DNA from: an uncultured Prevotella sp.
GTDB taxonomy: Bacteria > Bacteroidota > Bacteroidia > Bacteroidales > Bacteroidaceae
Direction: 5' to 3'
NCBI GenBank assembly: GCA_900316295.1
Contig: ONCJ01000003.1
Coordinates: 1 to 64,000 of the forward strand
DNA: 64,000 bases
Shown one piece after another: positions 40,164-48,425 of the stretch. Under the pieces are notes generated by a model. It did no database searches. It saw nothing but the letters and a program-made list of their open reading frames with translations, and had not been told where the DNA came from. The stretch's first letter is position 1. The number at the start of each line of letters is the position of its first letter. The position numbers were made by a program, and so were the translations under genes.

Positions 40164-41321
40164 CTACACCCATACCAAGTCGCTCATTACATCATCGCTG
40201 ACGAAGAGCCCCTGTCGGGTCAGGTGGATGCGGTCGTCGTCAATCGTCAGTAGTCCGCGCTCTATCGCCGACTTAGCGTTGTCAAGTAGGTAATGACGAT
40301 ATTTCTCCTTGAGCGAAGAGAGAATGATGCCCTCGCGAGTGCGCAGGGCTGTGGTGATGAGGTCATTATATCGTGTGTCAGCATCGATAATCTCCCGTTC
40401 GCAAGGTACGATGCCCTGTTCTATGCTTTCGATATATGTATGGATATTGCTGATGTTCCATTGTCTGCTTACGATGTCAAAGCTATGCGCAGCAGCACCC
40501 AGCCCGATGTACGGAGTAGAGTTCCAATAGTTAGAGTTATGTAGCGAGCGTAGGGAAGAGCGCTTGGCGTCGTGGCTCTTGCGTAAGCTTGCAAAGTTGC
40601 TTATCTCATAATGTTCATAGTCTGCTCGTGAGAGTCTGTCGATAAGAGTGTCGTACATCAGCCGCTCAGTCTCGTCGTCGATAGGCTTTAAGGTGTTCGC
40701 CATCCTATAGAGAGGTGTTCCCTCCTCATACATCAGGCAGTAGGCGGAGATATGTTCCACGTCAAGGCTCAGAGCCGCGTTGATGTCCTGTTGCCAGTCG
40801 TCGAGGGTCTCGCCAGGGAAGCCAAACATCAGGTCGATGCTGATATTCTCAATCCCGACGTTTCTCAGCCTTTCTACAGCCCGTCCCACTTCCTCAGCCG
40901 TATGGCGACGATGCAGGAAGTGCAGACGGTCGTCGGAGAAAGTCTGTGCCCCCATGCTGACACGATTGACAGGCAGTCTCGACAGTATTGATGCATAGTC
41001 CTCGGTGATGTCGTCAGGATTGCATTCTATGGTTGTCTCCTTCAAGTCAGCCAGACTGAATGTGTTGCCGATAGCGTCAAACAACCGGTGTAGGTTAGCC
41101 TCGCTCAGAAGGCTGGGTGTTCCACCTCCAAGATAGATTGTACTTATTCGCTCCCTCTCACCATCATTCCTTTGCTTCTTGCCATCCTTGCTCCTCATCT
41201 CCATCTCTCGGCACAACGCCTCCACATACCTGTCTTGCAGCTGCAAGGAAGTAGTAGAATAGAAGCCGCAATAGATACATCGACTCTTACAAAATGGTAT
41301 GTGTATATATAGTCCTGCCAT
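40164..41321 (-). CDS. hemW: Radical SAM heme chaperone HemW
   Basis: The 385-residue protein has the radical SAM motif IPFCKSRCIYCGFYS, ISTIYLGGGTPSLLSE, SMGAQTFSDDRLHFLHRRH and the C-terminal HemW region (YEHYEISNFA, NSNYWNSTPYIGLGAAAHSF). HemW proteins traffic heme; older annotations call them coproporphyrinogen oxidases, but the extra Cys pattern of HemN is absent. A basic stretch at residues about 44-57 (KDGKKQRNDGERER) and a longer loop before HNSNYW (RKSHDAKRSSLRSL) look inserted compared with the family. Divergent from fusA2. Confidence 0.9.
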   Translation of the reverse strand: MAGLYIHIPFCKSRCIYCGFYSTTSLQLQDRYVEALCREMEMRSKDGKKQRNDGERERISTIYLGGGTPSLLSEANLHRLFDAIGNTFSLADLKETTIECNPDDITEDYASILSRLPVNRVSMGAQTFSDDRLHFLHRRHTAEEVGRAVERLRNVGIENISIDLMFGFPGETLDDWQQDINAALSLDVEHISAYCLMYEEGTPLYRMANTLKPIDDETERLMYDTLIDRLSRADYEHYEISNFASLRKSHDAKRSSLRSLHNSNYWNSTPYIGLGAAAHSFDIVSRQWNISNIHTYIESIEQGIVPCEREIIDADTRYNDLITTALRTREGIILSSLKEKYRHYLLDNAKSAIERGLLTIDDDRIHLTRQGLFVSDDVMSDLVWV

Positions 41322-41323
41322 GA

Positions 41324-41389
41324 TTTTGGCAGTAAAAGTACTAATAAGTTATAAAATATTAGCCGTTTTAGTATAAAACTTTTGGCAGT
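41324..41389. promoter_or_regulatory. Direct repeat in the hemW-fusA2 divergent region
   Basis: TTTTGGCAGT at 41324-41333 and again at 41380-41389. The second copy overlaps the -33 TTTG of the fusA2 promoter; the first abuts the hemW start codon. Possible regulator site; nothing further is known. Confidence 0.4.
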
Positions 41390-41412
41390 TTGTATGAAAA
41401 TGTCTACTTTAG
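41381..41412 (+). promoter_or_regulatory. Promoter of fusA2
   Basis: TTTG (41381-41384), 20 bases, TACTTTAG (41405-41412), one mismatch at the -7 box. Confidence 0.55.
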
Positions 41413-41462
41413 TGGCTGATTTTGTCAAGACTATATTATTAATAACCTAAATCTATATTGAT

Positions 41463-43622
41463 ATGAAAGTATATCAAACAAACGAAATCAAGAACATTGC
41501 GCTGCTTGGCAGTGCGGGTAGCGGCAAGACAACCCTTGCCGAAAGTATGTTATACGAAGCTGGAATCATCAAGCGTCGTGGTACGGTAGAAGCTAAGAAC
41601 ACGGTCAGCGACTACTTCCCTGTAGAGCAGGAGTACGGCTATTCTGTATTCTCTACCGTCTTTCATGTAGAATGGAATGGTAAGAAGCTGAACGTCATCG
41701 ACTGCCCAGGAAGCGACGACTTCGTCGGAGGAGCTATCACAGCGCTCAACGTTACCGACCAGGCAGTTATCCTTATCAATGGTCAGTATGGTCCTGAGGT
41801 AGGTACGCAGAACGCATTCCGTTATACCGAGAAACTGAATAAGCCAGTCATCTTCTTGGTAAACCAGCTCGATCGTGATAATTGTGACTTCGACTCACTC
41901 ATGACAAGCATGCGTGAGATTTATGGTTCGAAGTGTGTCCAGATACAATATCCCATCGCCACAGGTGCAGGATTTAATGCCGTCATCGACGTGCTGCTGA
42001 TGAAGAAATACTCTTGGAAGCCCGAGGGCGGAGCTCCTATCATCGAGGACATCCCTGCCGAGGAGATGGATAAGGCTATGGAGCTGCATAAGGCTCTGGT
42101 TGAGGCTGCCGCAGAGAACGACGAGATGCTCATGGAGAAGTTCTTCGAGGAGGAAAGCCTCACAGAGGACGAGATGCGTGAGGGTATACGTAAGGGACTC
42201 GTGACACGCAGCATCTTCCCTGTCTTCTGCGTATGTGCAGGAAGGGATATGGGCGTACGCCGACTGATGGAGTTCCTGGGCAATGTGGTTCCGTTTGTCG
42301 ACGAGATGCCAAAGATACACAACACCCGTGGCGAAGAAGTTGCTCCAGACAGCAATGGCCCCGAGTCGATATACTTCTTCAAGACAGGTATGGAGCCTCA
42401 TATCGGTGAGGTAAGCTACTTCAAGGTGATGAGCGGAAGCATCAAGGCTGGTGACGACCTGACCAACTCTGATCGCGGATCAAAGGAGCGCATAGGTACC
42501 ATCTATGCCTGCGCAGGTGCCAATCGTGTTCCTGTAGACGAGCTTAAGGCTGGCGATATCGGCTGTACCGTAAAGCTGAAGGACGTGAAGACGGGCAATA
42601 CCCTGAACGCGAAGGACCTCGACCAGCGCTTCGACTTCATCAAATATCCTAACTCTAAGTATTCGCGTGCTATCAAGTCGGTCAACGAAAGTGAGATGGA
42701 AAAACTCATGGCTGCCCTCATACGTATGCGTCAGGAAGACCCGACATGGGTGGTAGAACAGTCGAAGGAACTCCATCAGACCATCGTTCACGGACAGGGC
42801 GAGTTCCATCTGCGTACCCTGAAGTGGCGTCTGGAGAATAACGAGAAGATACAGGTGAAGTTTGACGAGCCACGCATACCATATCGTGAGACCATCACCA
42901 AGACAGCACGTGCAGACTATCGCCATAAGAAGCAGTCGGGTGGTGCTGGTCAGTTTGGTGAGGTCCACCTCATCGTGGAGCCATACGCCGAAGGTATGCC
43001 AGATCCAACTGTTTACAAGTTCAATGGACAGGAGTTCAAGATGAACATCAAGGGTAAGGAAGAAGTTGACCTGGAGTGGGGTGGCAAGCTCGTCTTCATC
43101 AACTCAGTCGTTGGTGGAGCTATCGACGCACGTTTCATGCCTGCTATCTTGAAGGGTATCATGGAGCGCATGGAGCAAGGTCCACTCACGGGTTCGTATG
43201 CTCGTGACGTACGTGTTATCGTTTATGACGGTAAGATGCACCCGGTAGATTCTAATGAGCTCTCCTTCATGCTGGCAGCACGCAACGCCTTCTCGCTGGC
43301 ATTCAAGGAGGCAGGTCCGAAGATTCTTGAGCCTATTTATGACTTAGAGGTCTACGTCCCATCCGACTATATGGGTGATGTGATGAGCGACCTGCAGGGA
43401 CGACGTGCGATGATTATGGGTATGGACAGCGAGGCAGGATACCAGAAGCTGAGTGCAAAGATTCCGCAGAAGGAACTTGCCAACTACAGTATTTCGTTAA
43501 GCTCACTCACAGGAGGACGTGCTTCGTTCACTACTAAGTTTGCAAGCTACGAACTCGTACCAAACGACATCCAGCAGAAGCTCATTGCCGAGCATGAGGC
43601 AGAGCAGTCTGACGAGGATTAA
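41463..43622 (+). CDS. fusA2: EF-G paralog lacking key GTPase residues (EF-G2 type)
   Basis: A 719-residue EF-G-like protein with all five domains: G domain from LLGSAGSGKTTLAESML, domain IV loop HPVDSNELSFMLAARNAFS, and a C-terminal domain V (PIYDLEVYVPSDYMGDVMSD). Compared with canonical EF-G, the switch [10 protein letters not shown] is DCPGSDDF (residues 80-87), so the catalytic histidine is Ser84, and NKxD is NQLD. Bacteroides EF-G2, reported as a translocase that works without GTP hydrolysis and is needed under starvation and for gut colonisation, has the same kind of changes. Orthology is inferred from these features and from length. Confidence 0.85.
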   Translation: MKVYQTNEIKNIALLGSAGSGKTTLAESMLYEAGIIKRRGTVEAKNTVSDYFPVEQEYGYSVFSTVFHVEWNGKKLNVIDCPGSDDFVGGAITALNVTDQAVILINGQYGPEVGTQNAFRYTEKLNKPVIFLVNQLDRDNCDFDSLMTSMREIYGSKCVQIQYPIATGAGFNAVIDVLLMKKYSWKPEGGAPIIEDIPAEEMDKAMELHKALVEAAAENDEMLMEKFFEEESLTEDEMREGIRKGLVTRSIFPVFCVCAGRDMGVRRLMEFLGNVVPFVDEMPKIHNTRGEEVAPDSNGPESIYFFKTGMEPHIGEVSYFKVMSGSIKAGDDLTNSDRGSKERIGTIYACAGANRVPVDELKAGDIGCTVKLKDVKTGNTLNAKDLDQRFDFIKYPNSKYSRAIKSVNESEMEKLMAALIRMRQEDPTWVVEQSKELHQTIVHGQGEFHLRTLKWRLENNEKIQVKFDEPRIPYRETITKTARADYRHKKQSGGAGQFGEVHLIVEPYAEGMPDPTVYKFNGQEFKMNIKGKEEVDLEWGGKLVFINSVVGGAIDARFMPAILKGIMERMEQGPLTGSYARDVRVIVYDGKMHPVDSNELSFMLAARNAFSLAFKEAGPKILEPIYDLEVYVPSDYMGDVMSDLQGRRAMIMGMDSEAGYQKLSAKIPQKELANYSISLSSLTGGRASFTTKFASYELVPNDIQQKLIAEHEAEQSDED

Positions 43623-43631
43623 GCAACAAAA

Positions 43632-43672
43632 AGAAAACGGGACTCAAAAGAGTTCCGTTTTCTTGTTCTTTT
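43632..43672 (+). terminator. Terminator after fusA2
   Basis: AGAAAACGGGACT (43632-43644) pairs with AGTTCCGTTTTCT (43651-43663, one G-U), followed by a T-rich tail. Confidence 0.8.
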
Positions 43673-43729
43673 CGTTATTCCGTTATCCCATTATTTCGGT
43701 ATTCCGAAATCCCGAGTCTCCGATAATTT

Positions 43730-44005
43730 TTATTCCTCGACAGCAGGTGTTGCCTTCAGTGCCTCTAATGCTTTACTCAACTGGTCGGGACAAGAAGTAG
43801 GACGATTGCCACATTGGATGCCCCTGATCTTCCCAATCACGTCGTCTATGTGCTGACCCGTCACCAGTCTGCTTACTCCCTGTAGATTACCGTTACATCC
43901 TCCTACAAAGAAAACCTGCTGGATGATGTTGTTCTCGTCGGCTGTCACGTCGATAACTTTCGAGCATGTGCCCTGTGTCTGATACTGTATATGCTTTGTT
44001 TTCAT
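43730..44005 (-). CDS. TSCPD-domain protein (TIGR03905 type)
   Basis: A 91-residue protein, MKTKHIQYQTQGTCSKVIDV, with FFVGGCNGNLQGVSRLV, IQCGNRPTSCPDQLSKAL. The four conserved Cys and the TSCPD motif define the family, whose domain resembles the C-terminus of vitamin B12-dependent ribonucleotide reductase; function unknown. The start at 44003-44005 lies four bases from the -7 box. Confidence 0.82.
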   Translation of the reverse strand: MKTKHIQYQTQGTCSKVIDVTADENNIIQQVFFVGGCNGNLQGVSRLVTGQHIDDVIGKIRGIQCGNRPTSCPDQLSKALEALKATPAVEE

Positions 44006-44009
44006 GCTG

Positions 44010-44017
44010 CAAAGATA
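44010..44017 (-). promoter_or_regulatory. -7 box of the TSCPD gene, leaderless arrangement
   Basis: Minus strand TATCTTTG, then CAGC, then ATG. Confidence 0.6.
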
Positions 44018-44174
44018 TATAAAAATGTGTAATAACAAAGTTGTTCCAATCAATTTATTTCGTAGGAATGGGGACAATCGGTAGCTGATTTTGATTATAT
44101 TAGTTCAAAATAATGAATTAAATACCGCTATTTAGGTTAAAAAGTGTAACAATAGTATGATAATTTAAGAATTG

Positions 44175-44207
44175 CTTGTTAAATAGTTAAAGCATTTCTT
44201 ACCTTTG
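44175..44207 (+). promoter_or_regulatory. Promoter of rprX
   Basis: CTTG (44175-44178), 21 bases, TACCTTTG (44200-44207); perfect -7 box, weak -33. Confidence 0.6.
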
Positions 44208-44250
44208 CAATATGCAACGGAAAAGATAGGGTTGCGTAAAACGGAAAGAT

Positions 44251-45810
44251 ATGAATAAAAAAACGATTTGGACAATAGCAGTCATCATGGGACTCTCGTT
44301 CCTGGCTCTGCTCTTCTTGCAGCTGAAATACATCGAAGAGATGGCAAAGATGAAGAAGGAGCAATTTGACGAGTCGGTCAATCGTGCATTATATCAGGCA
44401 TCGCGCAATCTGGAGCTCAACGAGACTCTCCGATATCTCGAGAAGGATGTCAGCAATACCAATCGCAGAGCTTTTAGCAAGGACTCCGTAATATACGATA
44501 AGGATGGTAATATCCAGCAGTCACACCAATTTTCTGTTGCAGACAACGATGGTAATGTATACTCCTCGTTCGAATTGAAGACAATCAAGGCGAAGCCCGC
44601 GCAGACTCCGAAGGCAATGATATTGCGCAGCGACCGAAACTCAGAGAAACAAGCCAAGAAGTCGATGCAGGAGATAGTACGCAACAGGTACATTTATCAG
44701 AAAGCCATGCTCGACGAGGTGGTATATAACATCCTCTATTCGGCATCTGATAAACCCCTCAAGGAACGTATCAACTTCAAGCTGCTCGACCAAGACCTGA
44801 AGGCTGAGATGATGAATAACGGTATCAATATCCCGTACCATTTCACGGTGTCTACTCAAGACGGACGCGAGGTATACCGCTGCCCTGACTATACCGAGGA
44901 CGGCGAAGAGTATACTTACTCCCAGCTGCTCTTCCGCAACGACCCGCAGACCAAGATGGGTGTGGTCAAGGTACATTTCCCCGACATGAATAGCTACATC
45001 TTCTCCTCGGTACGATTTATGATACCAAGTATAGTGTTCACGGTGATACTGCTGCTTACCTTCCTGTTCACCATCGTCTCGGTGTTCCGTCAAAAACGAC
45101 TCTCAGAGATCAAGAACGACTTCATCAATAACATGACCCACGAGCTGAAGACTCCTATCGCCAGCATATCACTCGCAGCACAGATGCTGAACGACGAGTC
45201 GGTGGCAAAGAGCCCGCAGATGTTCAAGCACCTCGGAGGAGTTATCAACGACGACTCCAAGCGCCTGCGCTTCCTCGTAGAGAAAGTATTACAGATGTCG
45301 ATGTTCGACAAGCAGAAAGTTGTCTTTAAGAAGAAACACCTCGACCTGAACGAGATGGTTGAGTCTATAGCCAACACCTTTACCCTGCGTGTCGAGCATA
45401 CTGGAGGAAAGATATATACGGAGATAGAAGCTGTCGACTCAGGGATATATGTTGACGAGATACATTTCCAGAACGTGATAAACAACCTGCTTGACAATGC
45501 GGTGAAATACCGCAAACCCGAGCAACCTCTGGATGTATATATACGCACATGGAATGACGACACCCATCTGTATTTCTCAGTTTATGACACCGGAATGGGT
45601 ATCAAGCGTGATGATCTGAAGAAGATATTCGACAAGTTCTATCGCGTACATACAGGCAACCGCCACGATACCAAGGGTTTCGGCCTCGGATTGGCATACG
45701 TGAAGACTATTGTCGACCAGCATGATGGAGAGATACGAGTGGAAAGCGACTACGGTAAGGGGACAACTTTTACCATCAAGTTGCCCAAACTCAAGGATGG
45801 TCAGGCGTGA
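44251..45810 (+). CDS. rprX: Sensor histidine kinase, RprX type
   Basis: A 519-residue membrane kinase: helix 1 at residues 6-24, a periplasmic sensor domain of about 230 residues, helix 2 at about 256-280, then the phosphoacceptor helix NMTHELKTPIASISLAAQML (His297), NNLLDNAVKYRKP (N box), VYDTGMGIKRDDLKK (G1) and GFGLGLAYVK (G2). It pairs with the response regulator 105 bases downstream. Similarity of both to Bacteroides RprX/RprY is by recall. The signal is not known from sequence. Confidence 0.88.
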   Translation: MNKKTIWTIAVIMGLSFLALLFLQLKYIEEMAKMKKEQFDESVNRALYQASRNLELNETLRYLEKDVSNTNRRAFSKDSVIYDKDGNIQQSHQFSVADNDGNVYSSFELKTIKAKPAQTPKAMILRSDRNSEKQAKKSMQEIVRNRYIYQKAMLDEVVYNILYSASDKPLKERINFKLLDQDLKAEMMNNGINIPYHFTVSTQDGREVYRCPDYTEDGEEYTYSQLLFRNDPQTKMGVVKVHFPDMNSYIFSSVRFMIPSIVFTVILLLTFLFTIVSVFRQKRLSEIKNDFINNMTHELKTPIASISLAAQMLNDESVAKSPQMFKHLGGVINDDSKRLRFLVEKVLQMSMFDKQKVVFKKKHLDLNEMVESIANTFTLRVEHTGGKIYTEIEAVDSGIYVDEIHFQNVINNLLDNAVKYRKPEQPLDVYIRTWNDDTHLYFSVYDTGMGIKRDDLKKIFDKFYRVHTGNRHDTKGFGLGLAYVKTIVDQHDGEIRVESDYGKGTTFTIKLPKLKDGQA

Positions 45811-45915
45811 AAGTCGTGTGAAGTGATATTTCGTGACAAAACATTTCTGAAACAATAGAATAGAAATATTGAGAGAGTAAAATAAAAATATTAACCAATA
45901 AAAAACCAAAGAATT

Positions 45916-46614
45916 ATGGACGAGAATCTGAAAATCTTATTGTGTGAGGACGACGAGAATTTGGGTATGCTCCTTCGTGAGTACCTTCAGGCTAAAGGCT
46001 ATGCAGCAACACTCTGCCCAGACGGAGAGGTAGGCTATAGAGAGTTCCTCAAGACCAAGTATGACATCTGTGTGCTCGATGTGATGATGCCAAAGAAAGA
46101 TGGCTTCGCCCTCGCAGCCGAGATTCGTCAGGCTAACGCCGACGTACCAATCATCTTCCTGACCGCCAAGCAGCTGAAGGAAGACATCCTCGAAGGCTTC
46201 AAGATTGGTGCCGACGACTATATCACCAAGCCATTCTCTATGGAGGAGCTCGTGTTCCGTATTGAAGCTATCCTGCGCCGTGTTCGTGGCAAGAAGACCA
46301 AGGAGTCTACGCTCTATCATATCGGACGTTTCACATTCGATACTCAGAAGCAGTTGCTCACCATCGGCGACAAGCAGACAAAACTTACCACAAAAGAGAA
46401 CGAACTGCTGGCTCTGCTCTGCTCTCATGCTAATGAGATACTGCAGCGTGACTTCGCCTTGAAGACTATCTGGATAGACGACAATTACTTCAACGCTCGT
46501 TCTATGGACGTATATATCACCAAACTGCGCAAGCACCTGCGTGATGACGACCAGATAGAGATTATCAATATACATGGTAAGGGCTATAAGCTCATCACTC
46601 CTGAGGAGGAATAA
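45916..46614 (+). CDS. rprY: Response regulator, RprY type
   Basis: A 232-residue OmpR-family regulator: receiver domain with ILLCEDDENLGMLLREYL, phosphoacceptor Asp55 in CVLDVMMPKKDG, Thr/Lys positions in FLTAKQ and YITKPFSMEEL; C-terminal winged helix (KLTTKENELLALLCSHANEI, NARSMDVYITKLRKHLRDDD, IINIHGKGYKL). Partner of the kinase immediately upstream. Confidence 0.92.
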   Translation: MDENLKILLCEDDENLGMLLREYLQAKGYAATLCPDGEVGYREFLKTKYDICVLDVMMPKKDGFALAAEIRQANADVPIIFLTAKQLKEDILEGFKIGADDYITKPFSMEELVFRIEAILRRVRGKKTKESTLYHIGRFTFDTQKQLLTIGDKQTKLTTKENELLALLCSHANEILQRDFALKTIWIDDNYFNARSMDVYITKLRKHLRDDDQIEIINIHGKGYKLITPEEE

Positions 46615-46626
46615 GTAGTATTTAAG

Positions 46627-46655
46627 GGAGTTCTTTGTAAGCAAAGAACTCCTTC
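46627..46655 (+). other. Strong hairpin between rprY and the plug-protein gene
   Basis: GGAGTTCTTTG (46627-46637), loop TAAG, CAAAGAACTCC (46642-46652), an 11-bp perfect stem, but with no real T-run. May reduce read-through or mark an RNA end. Confidence 0.6.
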
Positions 46656-46672
46656 AAATAATATATTCGACT

Positions 46673-47383
46673 ATGAAAGGAAGAGTATTTTGCGTGGTGC
46701 TTACGGCATGGTTGATGGCGTTGGTGGCAAATGGTCAGGAGAAAACGGAGAAGGTGGTAGTAAACGTAGAGCCAACTCCGTTCAATGGGCTGGTTTGCAA
46801 TCAGATGAATGAGCCTATAAAGAATGCACATATCTACGTGAGAGATGCCCGACGATATGCCGTGAGCGATCGTAAAGGTAGGTTTGGACTGACCAACGTG
46901 AGCCCTGACGACACGCTACATGTTGTAGTCAAGAAACTGCAATACGACATACCTGTGGCAGGTCGCAAGAGCATAAAGCTGAGGCTGATGGATCAGAAAA
47001 GCTATAAAGCAGAGGAAGACCAGCACCTCGTAGATGTGGGATATGGGTATGTCAAGAGGCGTGAGCATACGGGTGTGAGCAACGGCATCTCTGGCGAGGA
47101 GCTACAGCGTACTGGAGCCACCAACGTACTGATGGCGCTACAAGGTAAGATTCCTGGACTCAATGTCAGTGGGTCGGGATTTGGCGAGCCTAACGTGTCG
47201 ATGCGAGGTATCAATAGCATCAACCTGTCGCAGACTCCATTGTTTATTGTCGACGGTATTGAGGTGACTACCCTGACCAATGTCAGCGTATGGGATGTAG
47301 ACTATGTTGAGGTGCTCAAGGATGCGTCGATATACGGTTCGCGAGGTGCTAACGGAGCCATATTGGTGCACACAAAACATTGA
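46673..47383 (+). CDS. Orphan TonB-receptor plug-domain protein
   Basis: A 236-residue exported protein: signal peptide (LTAWLMALVANG-Q), a carboxypeptidase-regulatory-like beta-sandwich (residues about 35-105; GLVCNQMNEPIKNAHIYVRD), and a TonB receptor plug (about 130-236) with VLMALQGKIPGLNVSGSGFG, VSMRGINSINLSQTPLFIVDG and VEVLKDASIYGSRGANGAIL. These are the N-terminal modules of SusC-type receptors, but the 22-strand barrel is absent: the frame ends at the plug and the next gene is unrelated. It is not an obvious truncation, as the next ATG overlaps its stop codon. Confidence 0.8.
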   Translation: MKGRVFCVVLTAWLMALVANGQEKTEKVVVNVEPTPFNGLVCNQMNEPIKNAHIYVRDARRYAVSDRKGRFGLTNVSPDDTLHVVVKKLQYDIPVAGRKSIKLRLMDQKSYKAEEDQHLVDVGYGYVKRREHTGVSNGISGEELQRTGATNVLMALQGKIPGLNVSGSGFGEPNVSMRGINSINLSQTPLFIVDGIEVTTLTNVSVWDVDYVEVLKDASIYGSRGANGAILVHTKH

Positions 47384-47565
47384 TGATGAAGAAGTATTCT
47401 AAGTATCTCGGAATGGCGCTTCTGTCGTTTGGCGTGACAATTATGGCTGCCGGATTTATGTTGGGATGGACAGCGCATAATTGGGTGACCATATCGTGTC
47501 TCTTGCTTATCGTAGTAGGTGTGGTGGTACATGTCGCCATGATGAAACGCGAGAGCAGGTATTAA
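47383..47565 (+). CDS. Small two-helix membrane protein
   Basis: A 60-residue protein, MMKKYSKYLGMALLSFGVTI, with two hydrophobic segments (about 9-28 and 33-52) and a basic C-terminus MMKRESRY. Its ATG overlaps the TGA of the plug-protein gene (TGATG), so the two are probably translationally coupled. Family unknown. Confidence 0.65.
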   Translation: MMKKYSKYLGMALLSFGVTIMAAGFMLGWTAHNWVTISCLLLIVVGVVVHVAMMKRESRY

Positions 47566-47680
47566 GTTAAGGGGTGAGAGGTGACGGAGGGCGACCGAAG
47601 TCCAAAGGTAAAAGAGTGAAAAAATCTAAAAAGTCGGGATAAATTACGCATTACTCGTTATTTATACGCAAAATTTTCTT

Positions 47681-47688
47681 ACCTTTGC
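47681..47688 (+). promoter_or_regulatory. -7 box of the rpsF operon
   Basis: TACCTTTG with a leader of about 100 bases to rpsF. Confidence 0.65.
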
Positions 47689-47694
47689 AGCCGC

Positions 47695-47789
47695 ATTTCT
47701 CGTAAGGAGTCCTTTTTGCAGGTCTTCTTTTAGGGATGCAAAGAGAAAAACTATAGTTATCATTTTAATTTTTAATTATTTAAGGTAGT
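47695..47789 (+). promoter_or_regulatory. rpsF leader, candidate S6:S18 control element
   Basis: CTTTTTGCA (47712-47720) pairs over nine positions with TGCAAAGAG (47737-47745; one G-U). In many bacteria the rpsF leader binds the S6:S18 pair for feedback. Here only a stem in the right place is seen; the specific binding motif was not identified. Confidence 0.4.
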
Positions 47790-48134
47790 ATGAATCAATA
47801 CGAAACCGTTTTCATTTTGACTCCCGTTTTGTCTGATGATCAGGCAAAGGAAACGGTCGCTAAATTCAAGAACCTGCTCACCGATGGTGGTGCTGAGATC
47901 CTGAATGAGGAGGCCTGGGGACTGAAAAAGCTGGCTTACCACATTCAGAAGAAAACCAGCGGCTTCTATTATCTGGTAGAGTTCAAGGCTGAGCCTGCTC
48001 TTATCGACAAACTCGAAGTGGCATTCCGCCGTGACGAGAAGGTGATTCGTTTTATGACAGTTAAACTTGACAAGTATGCTGTGGCTTACGCTGAGAAGCG
48101 CCGCGCAAAGCTTGGTAAAAAAGAGGAGGCTTAA
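47790..48134 (+). CDS. rpsF: Ribosomal protein bS6
   Basis: 114 residues, [40 protein letters not shown] and [20 protein letters not shown]: the small-subunit platform protein that pairs with bS18. First of rpsF-rpsR-rplI. Confidence 0.95.
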   Translation: MNQYETVFILTPVLSDDQAKETVAKFKNLLTDGGAEILNEEAWGLKKLAYHIQKKTSGFYYLVEFKAEPALIDKLEVAFRRDEKVIRFMTVKLDKYAVAYAEKRRAKLGKKEEA

Positions 48135-48137
48135 ACT

Positions 48138-48407
48138 ATGGCAGAGCAGAAATCAGAAATCCGTTATTTGACCGCTCCTTCTATTGATACCAAGAAGAAG
48201 AAGTATTGCCGTTTCAAGAAGAGTGGCATCAAGTACATTGACTACAAAGATCCCGAGTTCCTGAAGAAGTTCCTCAACGAGCAGGGAAAGATTCTCCCTC
48301 GCCGTATCACCGGAACATCTCTGAAGTATCAGCGTCGCGTGGCACAGGCTATCAAGCGTGCTCGTCAGATTGCTTTGCTTCCTTATGTAACCGATTTGAT
48401 GAAGTAA
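48138..48407 (+). CDS. rpsR: Ribosomal protein bS18
   Basis: 89 residues with [40 protein letters not shown] and [15 protein letters not shown]. Three bases after rpsF. Confidence 0.95.
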   Translation: MAEQKSEIRYLTAPSIDTKKKKYCRFKKSGIKYIDYKDPEFLKKFLNEQGKILPRRITGTSLKYQRRVAQAIKRARQIALLPYVTDLMK

Positions 48408-48425
48408 AAATTAGGAGGAGACAGA

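Noticed and set aside
46673..47383. Frameshifted full-length SusC receptor
   Set aside because: No barrel-like coding sequence follows in any frame; the next genes are a small membrane protein and rpsF.
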